This document shows positions 50,369 to 60,310 of a stretch of 64,000 nt of DNA, piece by piece. A program made the position numbers and the translations under genes. The stretch is from NCBI GenBank assembly GCA_958009055.1, contig OY253650.1:930001-994000 (forward strand). Direction: 5' to 3'. The notes beneath the pieces were generated by a model that ran no database searches, was not told where the DNA came from, and saw only the letters and a program-made list of their open reading frames with translations. This stretch comes from Choricystis sp. odSpoLacu1. Taxonomy: Eukaryota > Chlorophyta > Trebouxiophyceae. Every line of letters starts with the position of its first letter. Within the stretch, counting starts at the first letter, position 1.

Positions 50369-53300
50369 TCACTTGCCGCCCTTGACGTCGGCGCTCGCCG
50401 CGACCGCGTCGTCGACCGCAAACCCGCCCACCGCGGCCGCCAGCCCCGCCGGCCACTCCCCCACATCCGCAGGCAGCACCTCCACCAGCGCCCCCCCCAC
50501 CCGCCTCGCCCGGGGCAGCAGGTCGAGGTCGTCCGGCAGGCGCGCCGCGCGCAGGCCGCCGAGTGCGGCTCGGCCTGATTGACGCGTCCCCAGAAACTCG
50601 CCCGGCCCCCGCTCCGCCAAATCAGCTTCAGCGATGACGAAGCCGTCGTCGGAAGCAGCCAGCGGGGCCAGGCGGGCGGCGGCGACCGGGTCGTGCGCCA
50701 CCAGCAGGCACGCGCCGTCTGCGCCGCCGCGCCCGACGCGGCCGCGCAGTTGGTGCAGGGCGGCGAGGCCAAACCGGTCTGCTCCCTCGACGACCATCAC
50801 CGTGGCTTCGGGGACGTCGACGCCGACTTCGACGACAGAGGTGGCGATGAGCAGGTTGACTTTTCCAGAGCGAAAGGCGTCCAGTGCTGCCGCTTTTTCG
50901 GCAGGGGGCAGGCGCCCGTGCAAAATGCCAACCCTCACGCTCTCACCCAGGCCGCCGCCCGCGCCCGCCAGCCTGGCAGCCTCATCCTCTGCAGCGCGGG
51001 GACCATCGACTCCCGCACCCTCCCCGGCCGCACCCTCGACGCGGGGGCAGACGACAAAGGCGCGCCCGCCCGCGGCCAGCGCGCCGCGGAGGGCTGCGGT
51101 GACGGCGGCGCGCCCCTCGTCTCCATCCAGCACAACCCGCGTCGCCACGCGCCCCCGGCCGGGAGGCTTGCCCTCCACCACGGAGCAGGCGGCCTCTCCG
51201 GAGGCGACGAGGGCCAGGGTGCGGGGGATGGGGGTGGCTGACATCGACAGGACGTGGGGCGGGGGCGTGGCTTTGGACGTGAGTGCGGCTCGTTGCGCCA
51301 CGCCAAACCTGTGCTGCTCGTCCACGACAGCCAGGCCGAGCCTCGAGAAGGTGACGGCGTCGGACGCCAGGGCGTGGGTGCCGACCGCCAGGTGGATGGA
51401 GCCGTCGGCGAGGCCGGAGAGGGCGGACGTGCGGTCGGCACGTGGCGTCGATCCGGTGAGGAGAGTGACGCGGGGGCGCTCCAGGGGGGCATCACCCGGC
51501 AAAGCATCCACCAACTTCACCAGATTGGCATGCAGCTGCACCGCCAACACTTCGGTCGGGGCCATGAGGGCGGCCTGCACGCCGGCGCCCGCCGCCGCGA
51601 CGAGCGCGCACAGCGCGACGGCTGTCTTGCCTGACCCGACGTCGCCCTGCAGCAGTCTCGACGCGGGGGGGGCGCCCTCGGTGCAGTCTGCCAGCACGTC
51701 TTCCAGGGCAGCGGTTTGACCCGGGGTCAGGTCAAAGGGGAGGGCGGCCGCGGCCGCGGCAGCAGACGCGCGGCACGCAGACCACGCGGCGCCGGAGGTG
51801 CTTTCTCCCCTGCTCGCGCTCGCCGCCCGCGCCTGCCGCGCCCTCGCCAGCGCCACCTCCATGACGATCAACTCTTCCAGGGCCAGCCTGCGGCGGGCGG
51901 CTGCCGCGGCCGCCAGGGAGGGCGGCTCGTGCAGGGTGGCACACGCCGCGCGCCACGCGTCGAGTGCGGCCGCGCGCGCGACACCATCCGGCAACGCCCC
52001 CCCCGTGCCGCCAGGCAGGGCAGCCAACACAGTCCCCACCGCGTCATCCACGCGGTCTGGTTTGAGGGGGGTGCGGGCGGCGTAGAGGGGGGCCAGCACG
52101 CGGGAGGCTTTTGGGTCAGACGCGGGGAGAACGTCCACCGCGCCGTCCGTCTCCCAGGCAGCAGCGCCGCCAGCGGGGGGCGGGGGACCATCCTTGAGCG
52201 TGGCCAGCAGCACGACCCGGGTGCCGGGCGGCAGGGTGGCCACCGTCTTGTCCGCCGCGAAGCGGGCGGCGCGCCCCGCGAAGAATTTCACAGCTGCGAC
52301 GCGGGGCGACGCGCCCGCCGGCACAGCGTCGGCATCCACGTCCACCTCGATGCGCACCGGCATGACGGAGGCACGGGAGGCCCGGGAGGGCGGGCGCACG
52401 GAGGCGATGGAACCGGAGACGCGCACACGCACACCTGGGGACAGCACGGGCTCGGCACTGGTGTACGCGCGGGGGGGTGTCGCCGCCACGTCAGCAGCAG
52501 CGGAGAACCCCGCGGCCGCCAGGTCACGCCGTTGCTTGGGTTTGAGGGAGGAGATGGCGTCCAGGGGCAGGGCGGCGGCGTCGATGGTTGAGGGGGTGGT
52601 AAGTGCAGTCGCAAGCGCAGACGCCAGCCCACCCTCCTCCGGCTCCGGCCCTATGAATCCGTGCGCCGCGTCGCCCGCTGCGGCGACCGCGCCCGCGTCC
52701 GCTGGCATAGCAAAGGGCGGGACGCCGTCGGGGAGAGGGGGCAGGGTGGTGGCGACGGCGGCCCACCAGTCGAGAGAAGAGGAAGAAGCGGACGGGGGTG
52801 GCGACAACGACGACAACGACCGCGCTGTGCCGCCACCATCCTCCCCACTCACCGGCTCCACCATGCTGCTGGCCACGCCCACCGCCTCCACACTGGCCGC
52901 GGCCAGCGGGTCCGGCGGCGGCAGCACGCCGACCCCGGGCACGGCAGCGGCCGCCGCGTGCCCCACACTCGGCAACCCGCCCGCCACCAGCAGCTCTTCC
53001 AGCACGGCCGCCAGCAGGGTAGCATCATCCGCGGCCCGGTGGGCGGCGGCGGGGGGGGGCACGCCCAGGGCGGACGCCAGGGGCTGCAGCGCGTGGGTCG
53101 AGTGGTGTGGCAGCACGGCCCGCGCCAGCGTCAGCGTGTCCAGCGTCGCCCAGTGGGACGGCAGACTCACACCATGGCGGGCGCACTCATTGGCCAGCAG
53201 GGCGTTGTCAAAGCGGGCGCCATTGTGGGCGATGAGGAGGGGGGTGCGAGGCGTGGGGGCGGCGTCACCACCCCCCGCCGCGGCTTGACTTTCCACAAAT

Positions 53301-54237
53301 TGAACAAACGCGGGCCCCACTTCAGCCCACGTCGGCAGGCCCGGGTCGTGCGCCATGTCCGTCGTGATGCCGGTGGCGGCTGCAGCAGCTGGGTCGACAG
53401 GAATCGGGGCACAGTTCACAAGTGTCGAAAACCACGCCCCCGTCTCCAACGCCACCGCCCCCACCTCCACGATGCGGGCGGCCCGCACAGACCGCCCCGT
53501 CGTCTCCAGGTCGTACACGATGGGGGAGTAGGTGGAAGCGGAGGCGTCGGCTGCAGCGGCGACTGCCGCGGCTTGCGCGTCGGCGGCCGCCGCGCGCGCG
53601 AGAGAGAGCACCCGTTCCAGCGCGGCCAGCAGGTCGGCGCGCGCGGGAGGGGGCAGGGATGCGTAGGAAGATGCCGCTTGGACCGCCAGCGGGTGCAGGG
53701 CGGCGGCTGCAGCGGGCGGCGCGACGCCGGTGGCGGCGGCGGACGCCAGGGCTGCAGCGACGCGGGGAGCGGCGAGCGTCTGGTGGTGGGGTGGGGTGCG
53801 TGAGCACTGCATCACGCCCTCCCTTCTTCTCCCTCTCTCTCTCCTTTCCTCTTTCCTCTCCCTCTCTTACCAGGTATTGAGAAAACGGGGCCCCCCCGCC
53901 CCGCGCGTCGCGGCAGCCGCGCTCGCGCTCGAACCTCACCGCCGTCAGCAGGCGGGCGGCAGCAGCGTCGAAGCCGACGTGTGGGGAGGGGGGGGCGGGG
54001 TAGGACGGCGCGGGCAGCGGGGCGGCGTGCTGTGTGTGTGTGTGGAAAGGAAGGGAAAGCGTGCGCGTCGTTTTGCGAGCGTCGGGTTTTTGTTCGCCCC
54101 TCCCTCCCTCCCCACCCTTTTCCCTACTCCCTCACCATCGGCCGCGCGCTCGCCCGCCTCAACAACTTGCGAGCCACGGTCGCCAGCCGCCCGGCGGGCG
54201 CCGCGGGGGGAGGCATCGGCCTGCGCGGCGTGCGCAT
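50369..54237 (-). CDS. RecG-type DNA helicase fused to an N-terminal DnaQ-type exonuclease
   Basis: Exons 54136-54237, 53871-54029 and 50369-53779, all phase 0, give 1,223 aa. The first ~40 residues (MRTPRRPMPPPAAPAGRL) look like an organelle transit peptide. Residues ~170-350 are a DEDDh exonuclease: YDLETTG, AHNGARFDNALL and HRAADDATLL hold the acidic residues and the His. From ~residue 480 a RecG helicase follows: wedge/OB part (SSLKPKQRRDLAAAGF), Walker A GDVGSGKT (~800), DEQHRFG (~905), SATPIPRTLAL and QLRGRVGRGG (~1,097). Known: RecG remodels stalled forks, and plant RECG1 guards organelle genomes. The fused proofreading-type nuclease is not part of RecG as I know it. Exons 1-2 are my reconstruction; without them the protein would start at 53812. 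Confidence 0.88.
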
Positions 54238-54625
54238 CGATTGGGAATGGGGGGCGCAGGTGGCGTGCCGAGCGCAGCGCCCTGCTGGCCTCCCCGAGAC
54301 GTGTGGCGATGTGTGTGTGTGTGAAAGGCGGGGTGCCGTGGACGCTGGGGCGTGTCGCGCGCGCCAGCAAAAGCACACGCAGACTGAGAGAGAGACGGAG
54401 AGAAACGACGGCACAACGAAGAAAAACCACTTGTATTCGTGGCGCGTTGCGCGCGCCGCTGCTTGCCTCCGCGTGGCCTCCGCTCCGGTCGCCCGCGTGT
54501 CCGCCTCTGGCACCGCAGCCTGACAGCCTCCGCGCCTTCGTGCACCAATCGGGGCCCGAGCTGCCTGGCGTCACGCCTTTTTTCTCCACCCCCCATCGCG
54601 CGCCCCTCGCGTCTCGCGACCACCC
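54238..54625. promoter_or_regulatory. Shared intergenic region RecG / EBS-SHL
   Basis: 388 bp between divergent starts. It holds a GTGT tract (54308-54321) and a GA-rich segment (about 54380-54425). No conserved ORF and no TATA box recognised. Confidence 0.4.
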
Positions 54626-55710
54626 ATGCCGCCCAAAGCGGCGGTGCCCACCACGGTGCTCAAGGCGGTCGAGTTCAAGGGGGACAACGACGAGGCGACG
54701 TTGACGTACAAAGGTGAGGGGGATGGGTGGGCAAGAACACACACATAGAAAAAACGCAACGCACACAAAAAGGGCTCAACACCTGACCCTTTTTCCCCAA
54801 ACCTCCCTCCTTCCCCCCAGTCGGCGACAACGTGCTCATCAGGGGCGAAGGCTCCGATCTGCCGTTTGTGAGTTATGGGGGCGTGTGGTTTGGGGATGTG
54901 GGGGGGGAGAAGTGAGGCTCTGTTTCCGGGGAAAAACGGCACCGGTTTCTCGCGCCGTGTTTTTTGTGTGCTCACGTGGTCCTCCCTCCTCTTTCCAAAC
55001 TCAGGTCGCCCGCATCACCGACATCAGAGTCCCCAAAGACCACGCCAAGCGCCCGCCCAACGCGGACAAGACGGCGCTGGCGGTGACGTGGTATTACCGC
55101 CCTGAGGAGTGAGTGTGTGTGTGTTGTGGGCCGGTGCAGAAACAAGAGCGCGAAAAAAAGGGGTGAACAACCAATCACTCACACACACGCACACACACAC
55201 ACACCATCACCACCCCAAAATCACAGGGTCATGGGCGGCCGCAAAGCCTTCCACGGCGCCCGCGAGCTGCTGGCCTCCGACCACGCCGACTCGGCGTCCC
55301 TGGCGACCGTCCTGTCCAAAGCGCGCGTGCTGCCGCTGTCCGACTACCTGGCCTCCCTCCCCGCCGCCGACGGCGACGGTGGAGCCACCGCCCTCCCCCC
55401 CGACCTGTTCTACACGAGATACAGGTTCCTGGTGGCCAAGGTGAAGGGCGGTGAAGAGCGCCCCGCGCGATTCGAACCCGATCGAGTCCCTGTTGTCTGC
55501 GCGTGCGCGCTGCCCTTCAACCCAGACCAACACTACATCAAGTGTGGCCAGTGTGGGGATGCGTGCCACCCGGGGTGCGTGGGGTTGGCGCCCCGCGCGC
55601 GGCAGCCGGAGGGGTGGGTGTGCCCGACCTGTGTCGCGGGCGCGGGCGCCGCCAACGGGGGTGTGCGGGCGGGCGAGGCGACGGCGGGCGGCCCACAGAC
55701 GCAGGCTTAG
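54626..55710 (+). CDS. BAH-PHD chromatin reader, EBS/SHL type
   Basis: Four exons, 54626-54713, 54821-54867, 55005-55108 and 55227-55710, total 240 aa with consistent phases. The BAH domain spans residues ~30-165: VGDNVLIRGEG, VARITDIRV, then TWYYRPEE and GGRKAFHGARELLASDH, the EBS/SHL hallmark. The PHD finger follows (residues ~175-225): CACALPFNPDQHYIKCGQCGD..CHPGC..GWVCPTC supplies the C4HC3 ligands. Known: plant EBS and SHL bind H3K27me3 through BAH and H3K4me3 through PHD and repress flowering genes. In an alga a general chromatin-reader role is inferred. Total length is close to Arabidopsis SHL. Confidence 0.93.
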
Positions 55711-56287
55711 TCAGGCCCTGCGTTTGTTCCACTTTTTCTCTACGGCGTGTGTGTTTCAAACGGGGCGGACCCCCACACGGGCGCGCACACACACAACTCC
55801 CTCTGCGCGCGCGCCCCTGCATCTGGTCGCCTCCTCCCCTCTCTGGGGTGGGGGCTTTCTGGGCACACGAAACTGGGGGCGGCATGTTTCTATCTCCGAA
55901 AGAGACGAGGATGCGATGGATGGAGGGGCCGCGTGCGTGGGGTGTGCGGAGTCTGGGGGGGCGGGTGAGGGGGTGCGAAGTCGGAGAGAGGGGAGACGAC
56001 AAACAACAATGAACGAGCCACCCCGAGCCACTTTCTTTTTCCTTCTGTGTTTTCTTCTTCTTCCACGCACTGTGCACGCCCCCCACAAACCAAAGGACTT
56101 GTCAAAAAAAAACGCTTCACCTGCTGCCGGCTGCAAAAAAACACACACGAGAGTTCTTGTTTCTGCTGGGGAAGAGGGTCGAGTCATCGCACGCAAACCA
56201 CACACACGCTCTCTCTCGTCCCCACCCACACACACATCACACGCAAACCACACACACGCTCTCTCTCGTCCCCACGCACCGTCCACA
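55711..56287. other. Intergenic region with a direct repeat, no gene seen
   Basis: 577 bp between the EBS/SHL stop and the PsbP-1 stop (convergent). It contains a purine/GT-rich left half and, at 56191-56275, two copies of a 35-bp repeat. Frames here are short and CA/GT-driven. Confidence 0.45.
56191..56275. repeat. 35-bp direct repeat, two exact copies
   Basis: Copies at 56191-56225 and 56241-56275, starting ACGCAAACCACACACACG, separated by 15 bp that are also CA-rich. They lie in the 3' region of PsbP-1. Too few copies and no leader for a CRISPR. Confidence 0.88.
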
Positions 56288-57097
56288 TCAAAGCACGGTG
56301 AACGACGACGCCGCCTCCATTGCGCCGACGCTGCTCCCCTTGAACCAACGCTTGTCGCCAACCACCACATGGAGAACGGTCAAATCTTTCGTCGTCGGAG
56401 ACACCGCCGCCACGATCAGGTTGTGACGGCCGCCTTCATCCCCGTCCGCGGTGCGGGTCAAAATGTCAAACGAATAATAATCAGTCTCCCCCTTTTTATA
56501 CTCCTCCACCCCCAGCAACGATGCCGCCGCAATCTTGTTGGGCTGGAACCCGCCCTCAGACCGGGACGTGCCCGTGTAGGCGGTGGAGTCGCCCAGCAGG
56601 TATTTGAGGGAGGTGAGGACTTCTTCTGTCGAGCCGTAGTCTTTGATTGAGTTTTTGCTGCCAGGGTTTTTCAGAATGGTAATGGAATTGGTGAGGTCTC
56701 CATTGTCCTGGAACATGGCCACGGTTCCCTTAAAAGGGCGCTCTTTGGAGGGGTTGGTCCAGCGGGAGGGGAGGTTGAGTTTGAACCCGTCGCCCGTGGC
56801 GGGCACAATACCAGTCGCGTTGGTAGGTTTCCCGCCAAACACGCGCGCCGCGTCGCCATAGGCGGCAACCGCGGGGGGGGGGAACGGCGACCGCGGCGGC
56901 GGCGGCGGCCAGGGTGGCCAGCGCGGAGCGGCGGGTGGGTTGGGGGGCGGCCTGTGTGGTGTTGAGAGGGAGTCGAGCCGAGACGCGGCCACGCCAATCG
57001 AGCGTCGCTTTTCCCTCTCTCTCTCTCTCACCTGCGCAGCCTCCGCCTTGATGGGCGCCACAGGCGCGCGCGACGCGGATGAGACGGCTTTGTGCAT
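56288..57097 (-). CDS. PSBP: PsbP (23-kDa oxygen-evolving enhancer protein), copy 1
   Basis: Exon 1 is 57032-57097 (22 codons); exon 2 is 56951 down to 56288. A bipartite leader is seen: a stromal part (MHKAVSSASRAPVAPIKA), then PTRRSALATLAAAAAAVAV with the twin Arg of a Tat thylakoid signal. The mature protein starts AAYGDAARVFGG. The PsbP core is clear: TSRSEGGFQPNKIAAASLLG, YYSFDILTRTADGDEGGRHNL and GDKRWFKG near the C-terminus. Known: PsbP stabilises the Mn4CaO5 cluster of photosystem II in the lumen. The frame breaks by +1 at a G10 run (56873-56882) exactly between the Tat signal and the mature protein. Exon 1 and the Tat signal are out of frame with the mature part unless one base is removed, so this copy could be a pseudogene or an assembly error. 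Confidence 0.87.
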   Translation of the reverse strand: MHKAVSSASRAPVAPIKAEAAQVREREREKRRSIGVAASRLDSLSTPHRPPPNPPAAPRWPPWPPPPPRSPFPPPAVAAYGDAARVFGGKPTNATGIVPATGDGFKLNLPSRWTNPSKERPFKGTVAMFQDNGDLTNSITILKNPGSKNSIKDYGSTEEVLTSLKYLLGDSTAYTGTSRSEGGFQPNKIAAASLLGVEEYKKGETDYYSFDILTRTADGDEGGRHNLIVAAVSPTTKDLTVLHVVVGDKRWFKGSSVGAMEAASSFTVL

Positions 57098-57734
57098 TGT
57101 GGTGGGGGGAAAGGGGGGCGCAAAGCGCGCTGGGGGAGAGGAAAGAGGGGCGGAGAGAGAGGAGGCGCGACGAGAAAACGACGGGCGCAAGTGAGACCAT
57201 CCACCACACCTCCCAACCTCCGCTTCTTTGGGGAAAAAAAAAACTCGCGCCGGTTAACACACATCCGCCCCCGCGATTTCCGCGCAGGTGTGCGCGGAGG
57301 ACAGACGGGGGGGGCCGACTCGCGACTCTGTCCTCCTTTTTTGTTTTTGTGTTTCTGGGTTTTGTTTTTTGGTGGTTCCGCCACTCCCCACTCTCCACCA
57401 CACACCCTGTAGAAAGACCGCGGCACGTTTTGTTTTTCGATCATCCCGGTCCCGCCCTCCAACCACCGCCCTCCCCACCCCCAGCCACCCCAGCCACACT
57501 AACGCCCGGCGCGCGGCGCCAGTTGGCACGGACACGCCCTCGGCGAAAGGGCAGGGAGGGAGGGGGCATAGAAGGGACGGGGGATCGATGTGTAAGCGAG
57601 GTTGAGGGTTTGCGAGGGGAAGCGGGGGGGCGGCGGAGCCAAAAAAAAGGTTGGTCGACAAAAAGAGGCAAGCGCGGGTGTCGCGCTTACCCTGTTTCTT
57701 TTCGTCACTCTCTCATCTCTCTGCCACTTCCTCT
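57098..57734. other. Spacer between the tandem PsbP genes
   Basis: 637 bp containing the PsbP-1 promoter and the PsbP-2 3' UTR. T- and TTTG-rich stretches (57331-57375) stand out from the GC-rich background. No gene seen on either strand. Confidence 0.4.
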
Positions 57735-58566
57735 TCAAGCGACCGCGAACGAGTTGTAGATGCCCTCCGCAGACTTCTTCTCCCCCTTGAACCACCGCTT
57801 GTCGCCGATGGTGGTGTGGCACACGTACAGCGTGCCGGCCGACACAGCGGCCACGATCAGGTGGTGGCGCCCGCCCTCGTTGCCGTCGGCGGTGCGGGTG
57901 AGGATGTCGTACTTGTAGTACAGCTGTGGAGGTGTGGGGTGGGGGGAAGGGTTAGGGTTTTGTGTGGGGCCGTGCTTCTTTCGTCCTCTCTCCCTTACCC
58001 TCCACCCAAACCATCTCACTCACCTTGCCGTTCTTGTCCTTGGCCTCCTGCACGTCCAGCAGGGAGGCGGCCGCCACCTTGTCCGCCTGGAAGCCGCCCT
58101 CGGAGCGTGACTGGCCGGCGAAGACCTGCTCGCCCAGGAGGGGGCGGACCACGTCGTTCAGGAATTTGTCGGCGCCGCCAAACGAGCCGATGTCGCCGCC
58201 GCCCGCCTTGCGCGCGATGACGTCCACGTGGTTGACGGCGTCGCCGTTGTCTTCGTAGGAGAGGACAACGCCGGGGGCGACGACCTGGCGGCGGGGGCCC
58301 CACTTGGAGGGGAGGAGGAGGGCAAAGCCTTCGCCCTGGTAGGGGACAAAGCCTGTCGTGTTGGTGGCCTTGCCGAACACGTTGGCGGCTTCACCGTAGG
58401 CGGCGTTGGCGGGGGCGGGGGCGGCGGCGCCGGCGACGAGGGCGGCCGCACCCGCGAGCGACGCGAGCGCAGCGCGGCGGTCGACAGCGGCGGCGGCGGC
58501 GGCGGGCTTGTTGACGGTCGCCTGGGGGGCGACGCGCGCGGAGCGAGCACGAGCGGCGAAGGCCAT
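57735..58566 (-). CDS. PSBP: PsbP (23-kDa oxygen-evolving enhancer protein), copy 2
   Basis: Exons 58024-58566 and 57735-57923, phase 0, 243 aa, with an intact frame. Leader: MAFAARARSARVAPQATVNK, then VDRRAALASLAGAAALVAGA (twin-Arg Tat signal), then APANAAYGEAANVFGK, with the lumenal cleavage site after ANA. Core motifs: GQSRSEGGFQADKVAAASLLD, KYDILTRTADGNEGGRHHL and GDKRWFKGEKK. It is a tandem paralogue of the gene at 56.3-57.1 kb in the same orientation. The two differ in intron position: here the intron interrupts the core before the LTRTADG block, whereas copy 1 has its intron in the leader. The duplication is therefore old or one intron was gained or lost. Confidence 0.96.
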
Positions 58567-59563
58567 GGTGATGCGGTGTGTGGTGGTGTGTGGGGGAACG
58601 GGGGGTGGAAGAGGCTGAGGAGGGTAAGGGTGACGAGGGGGTGAGGGTCGCCTTTTTTTTTGGTGCGCGCGCTGTCAGCCGCCGTCAACGCGGGCCGCCC
58701 GCCCACACCACCAGCGCCCCCCAACCTCCACCAGCGCACAACGCGCGCTGGCCCGGTCCCGCGATCTGAGAGCGGTAACGAGAGTGCCAACCGCCCAGAT
58801 TGGGCGCCCGCGCACGAGACGGCAATCCGCTGTCCGCGGACGGCGGTTGGCGGTCGGTCGCGAGCCGGGGCACGGTGACGCCCCCACGCACACGCTCGCA
58901 CGCGTGGCTGCGAGCGGCCGGACGGGGAGCGGGCGGGCGGGGGGGCGGGCGGGCGGCAAACGGACGGCAAACGCGAGAGGGTGAGAGAGCAACAAAGAGG
59001 CCGATCGGCCCCCGCGCCCACACTACGGCCCCTCGCCCACGCTCCCGCTGCAGCAGTGGGAACGTCCTCATCAGAGGTGCCGCCGAGGGAGGGCATTGGC
59101 ATTGGGGAGTGCGGCGCCGCAGGTGACGGAGGCAGGGGTCGGAAAGGGTGGTGCAATTGCTCTCTTCGCAAAACCAAACCGTCCTCGACCCAGCGCCTCG
59201 GGAGGAGGCGCGTGGTGGCGAGTGTGGGGTTGCGCACGAGCTCCGAGGTCGTGTGTAGGGGCGCGGCTAAGGGCGGCGGGGGGTGACGGGAAACCAAACG
59301 CACCTGTTCGTTAAGGGTGTGACAAGAGAGGAGCGGCGAGAAAAAATGGGAGAACGCCGCACCCGCCGCACCCCCCTCCTCCCCCGCACCCGCCGCACCC
59401 CCCTCCTCCCCCGCACCCGCCGCACTGAGTTCGCCCCCCCACCCCCTGCGCTCCACACTGAGAGAGCACTGCTGCCTCCCTAGTCCAATCAGAAAAATCA
59501 CCTATGATCGGTGGCTACGACATCAAAAACAGAAAAAGGTTAACGCCTTCCTCAACACTCCCA
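58567..59563. other. About 1 kb without a recognised gene
   Basis: Upstream of PsbP-2. It includes a T-run (58652-58661), GC-rich stretches with CGG/CCG repeats near 58790-58960, and a 27-bp tandem repeat at 59358-59425. Open frames on both strands are Arg/Pro/Ala-rich and I recognise none. Probably promoter of PsbP-2 and the 3' region of the next minus-strand gene. Confidence 0.45.
59358..59425. repeat. 27-bp tandem repeat, 2.5 copies
   Basis: Units at 59358-59384 and 59385-59411 are identical (starting CGCACCCGCCGCACCCCC) and a half unit follows to 59425. C-rich on the plus strand. Confidence 0.9.
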
Positions 59564-60302
59564 TCACCCGACCACCGCCCTCCGCGCTTCCAACGCCTTG
59601 CCCAGCATCCGAGCCGGCGTCACCCCATCCACGCTCGCATCAAACTCGACCCCCACCGCGGCGCACACGGCGGCCAAGTCGGTGAGGTCGTCCCCTGTGC
59701 CGCCCCCGGGGAGCAGTTGAGCCCTCAAATCCGTCAACAATGGCCCCAGGTCGGCGACGCCGCCCCCGCCCGCGCCCACGGGGGTGGAGGGGCACGCCGC
59801 CCGGGCGGAGGATAAAACTCGGCCAACGAGGCGCGGGACAGGGCGGCGCGGCCGGCTGCGGCAGCGGTGGCGCGGCGGGCGGCGCGGACGGAGGAGGCGG
59901 CGGAGACGGCTGCGGCGCCCAGGAGGAGGAGGGAGATGGCGCGTTTGCGAGAGGAGGAGGGTTGGAGAGGGGAGCCGGGCAGGAAGGGCAGGGTGAGGGT
60001 GGCGTCGGAGCGGCCTGGGTTGGGGAGGAGGGAGGAAAAAAACAGCGTTGGATGGGGAGCGATGGGGCGTGCACGCGCGTCTCCCTCTCGCCCTCCCCAC
60101 ACACACTCCATCCACACACACACACACACACACACACACCTGCATACGCCACGTTGGCCACCAGCAGCACCAGGATGCCGGCCGCCCCCTGCTCCAGCAG
60201 CACGGCGACGCCGGACAGTGCCCGCGCGGCGGCGACCGCCAGGTTGTCCAAGCGCAGAGGCTCTGGGGGCTGAGGGCAGAGGACGCGGCTGAGGGTATCC
60301 AT
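59564..60302 (-). CDS. Unrecognised protein with two hydrophobic helices
   Basis: Exon 1 is 60140-60302 (MDTLSRVLCPQPPEPLRLDN..) and exon 2 starts at 60014. The donor opens directly into a (GT)n run. Helix 1 (GILVLLVANVAYA) spans the end of exon 1 and helix 2 (RAISLLLLGAAAVSAA) lies in exon 2. The exon-2 frame stops at 59734 after a Pro-rich stretch. A second frame, VADLGPLLTDLRAQLLPGGG to ARMLGKALEARR with stop at 59564, looks more protein-like, so a frame change or a further intron is likely between 59740 and 59820. I cannot resolve it. No family recognised. A C17 tract (G-run 60311-60327) sits ~8 nt before the ATG. Confidence 0.5.
60117..60139 (-). repeat. (GT)n run forming a 5' splice site
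   Basis: A CA repeat on the plus strand. On the sense strand the exon ends CAG and the intron opens as GTGTGTGT, so the microsatellite itself supplies the donor. Confidence 0.7.
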
Positions 60303-60310
60303 GATTGGAT

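Noticed and set aside
53322..53939. Separate minus-strand gene upstream of RecG
   Set aside because: The useful part (RFERERGC to FSQYL) ends at a GTAAGA donor and splices in phase 0 to the RecG exon, so it is an exon of that gene.
56191..56275. CRISPR-like direct repeats
   Set aside because: Only two copies with a 15-bp CA-rich spacer, in a eukaryotic nuclear context with no cas genes.
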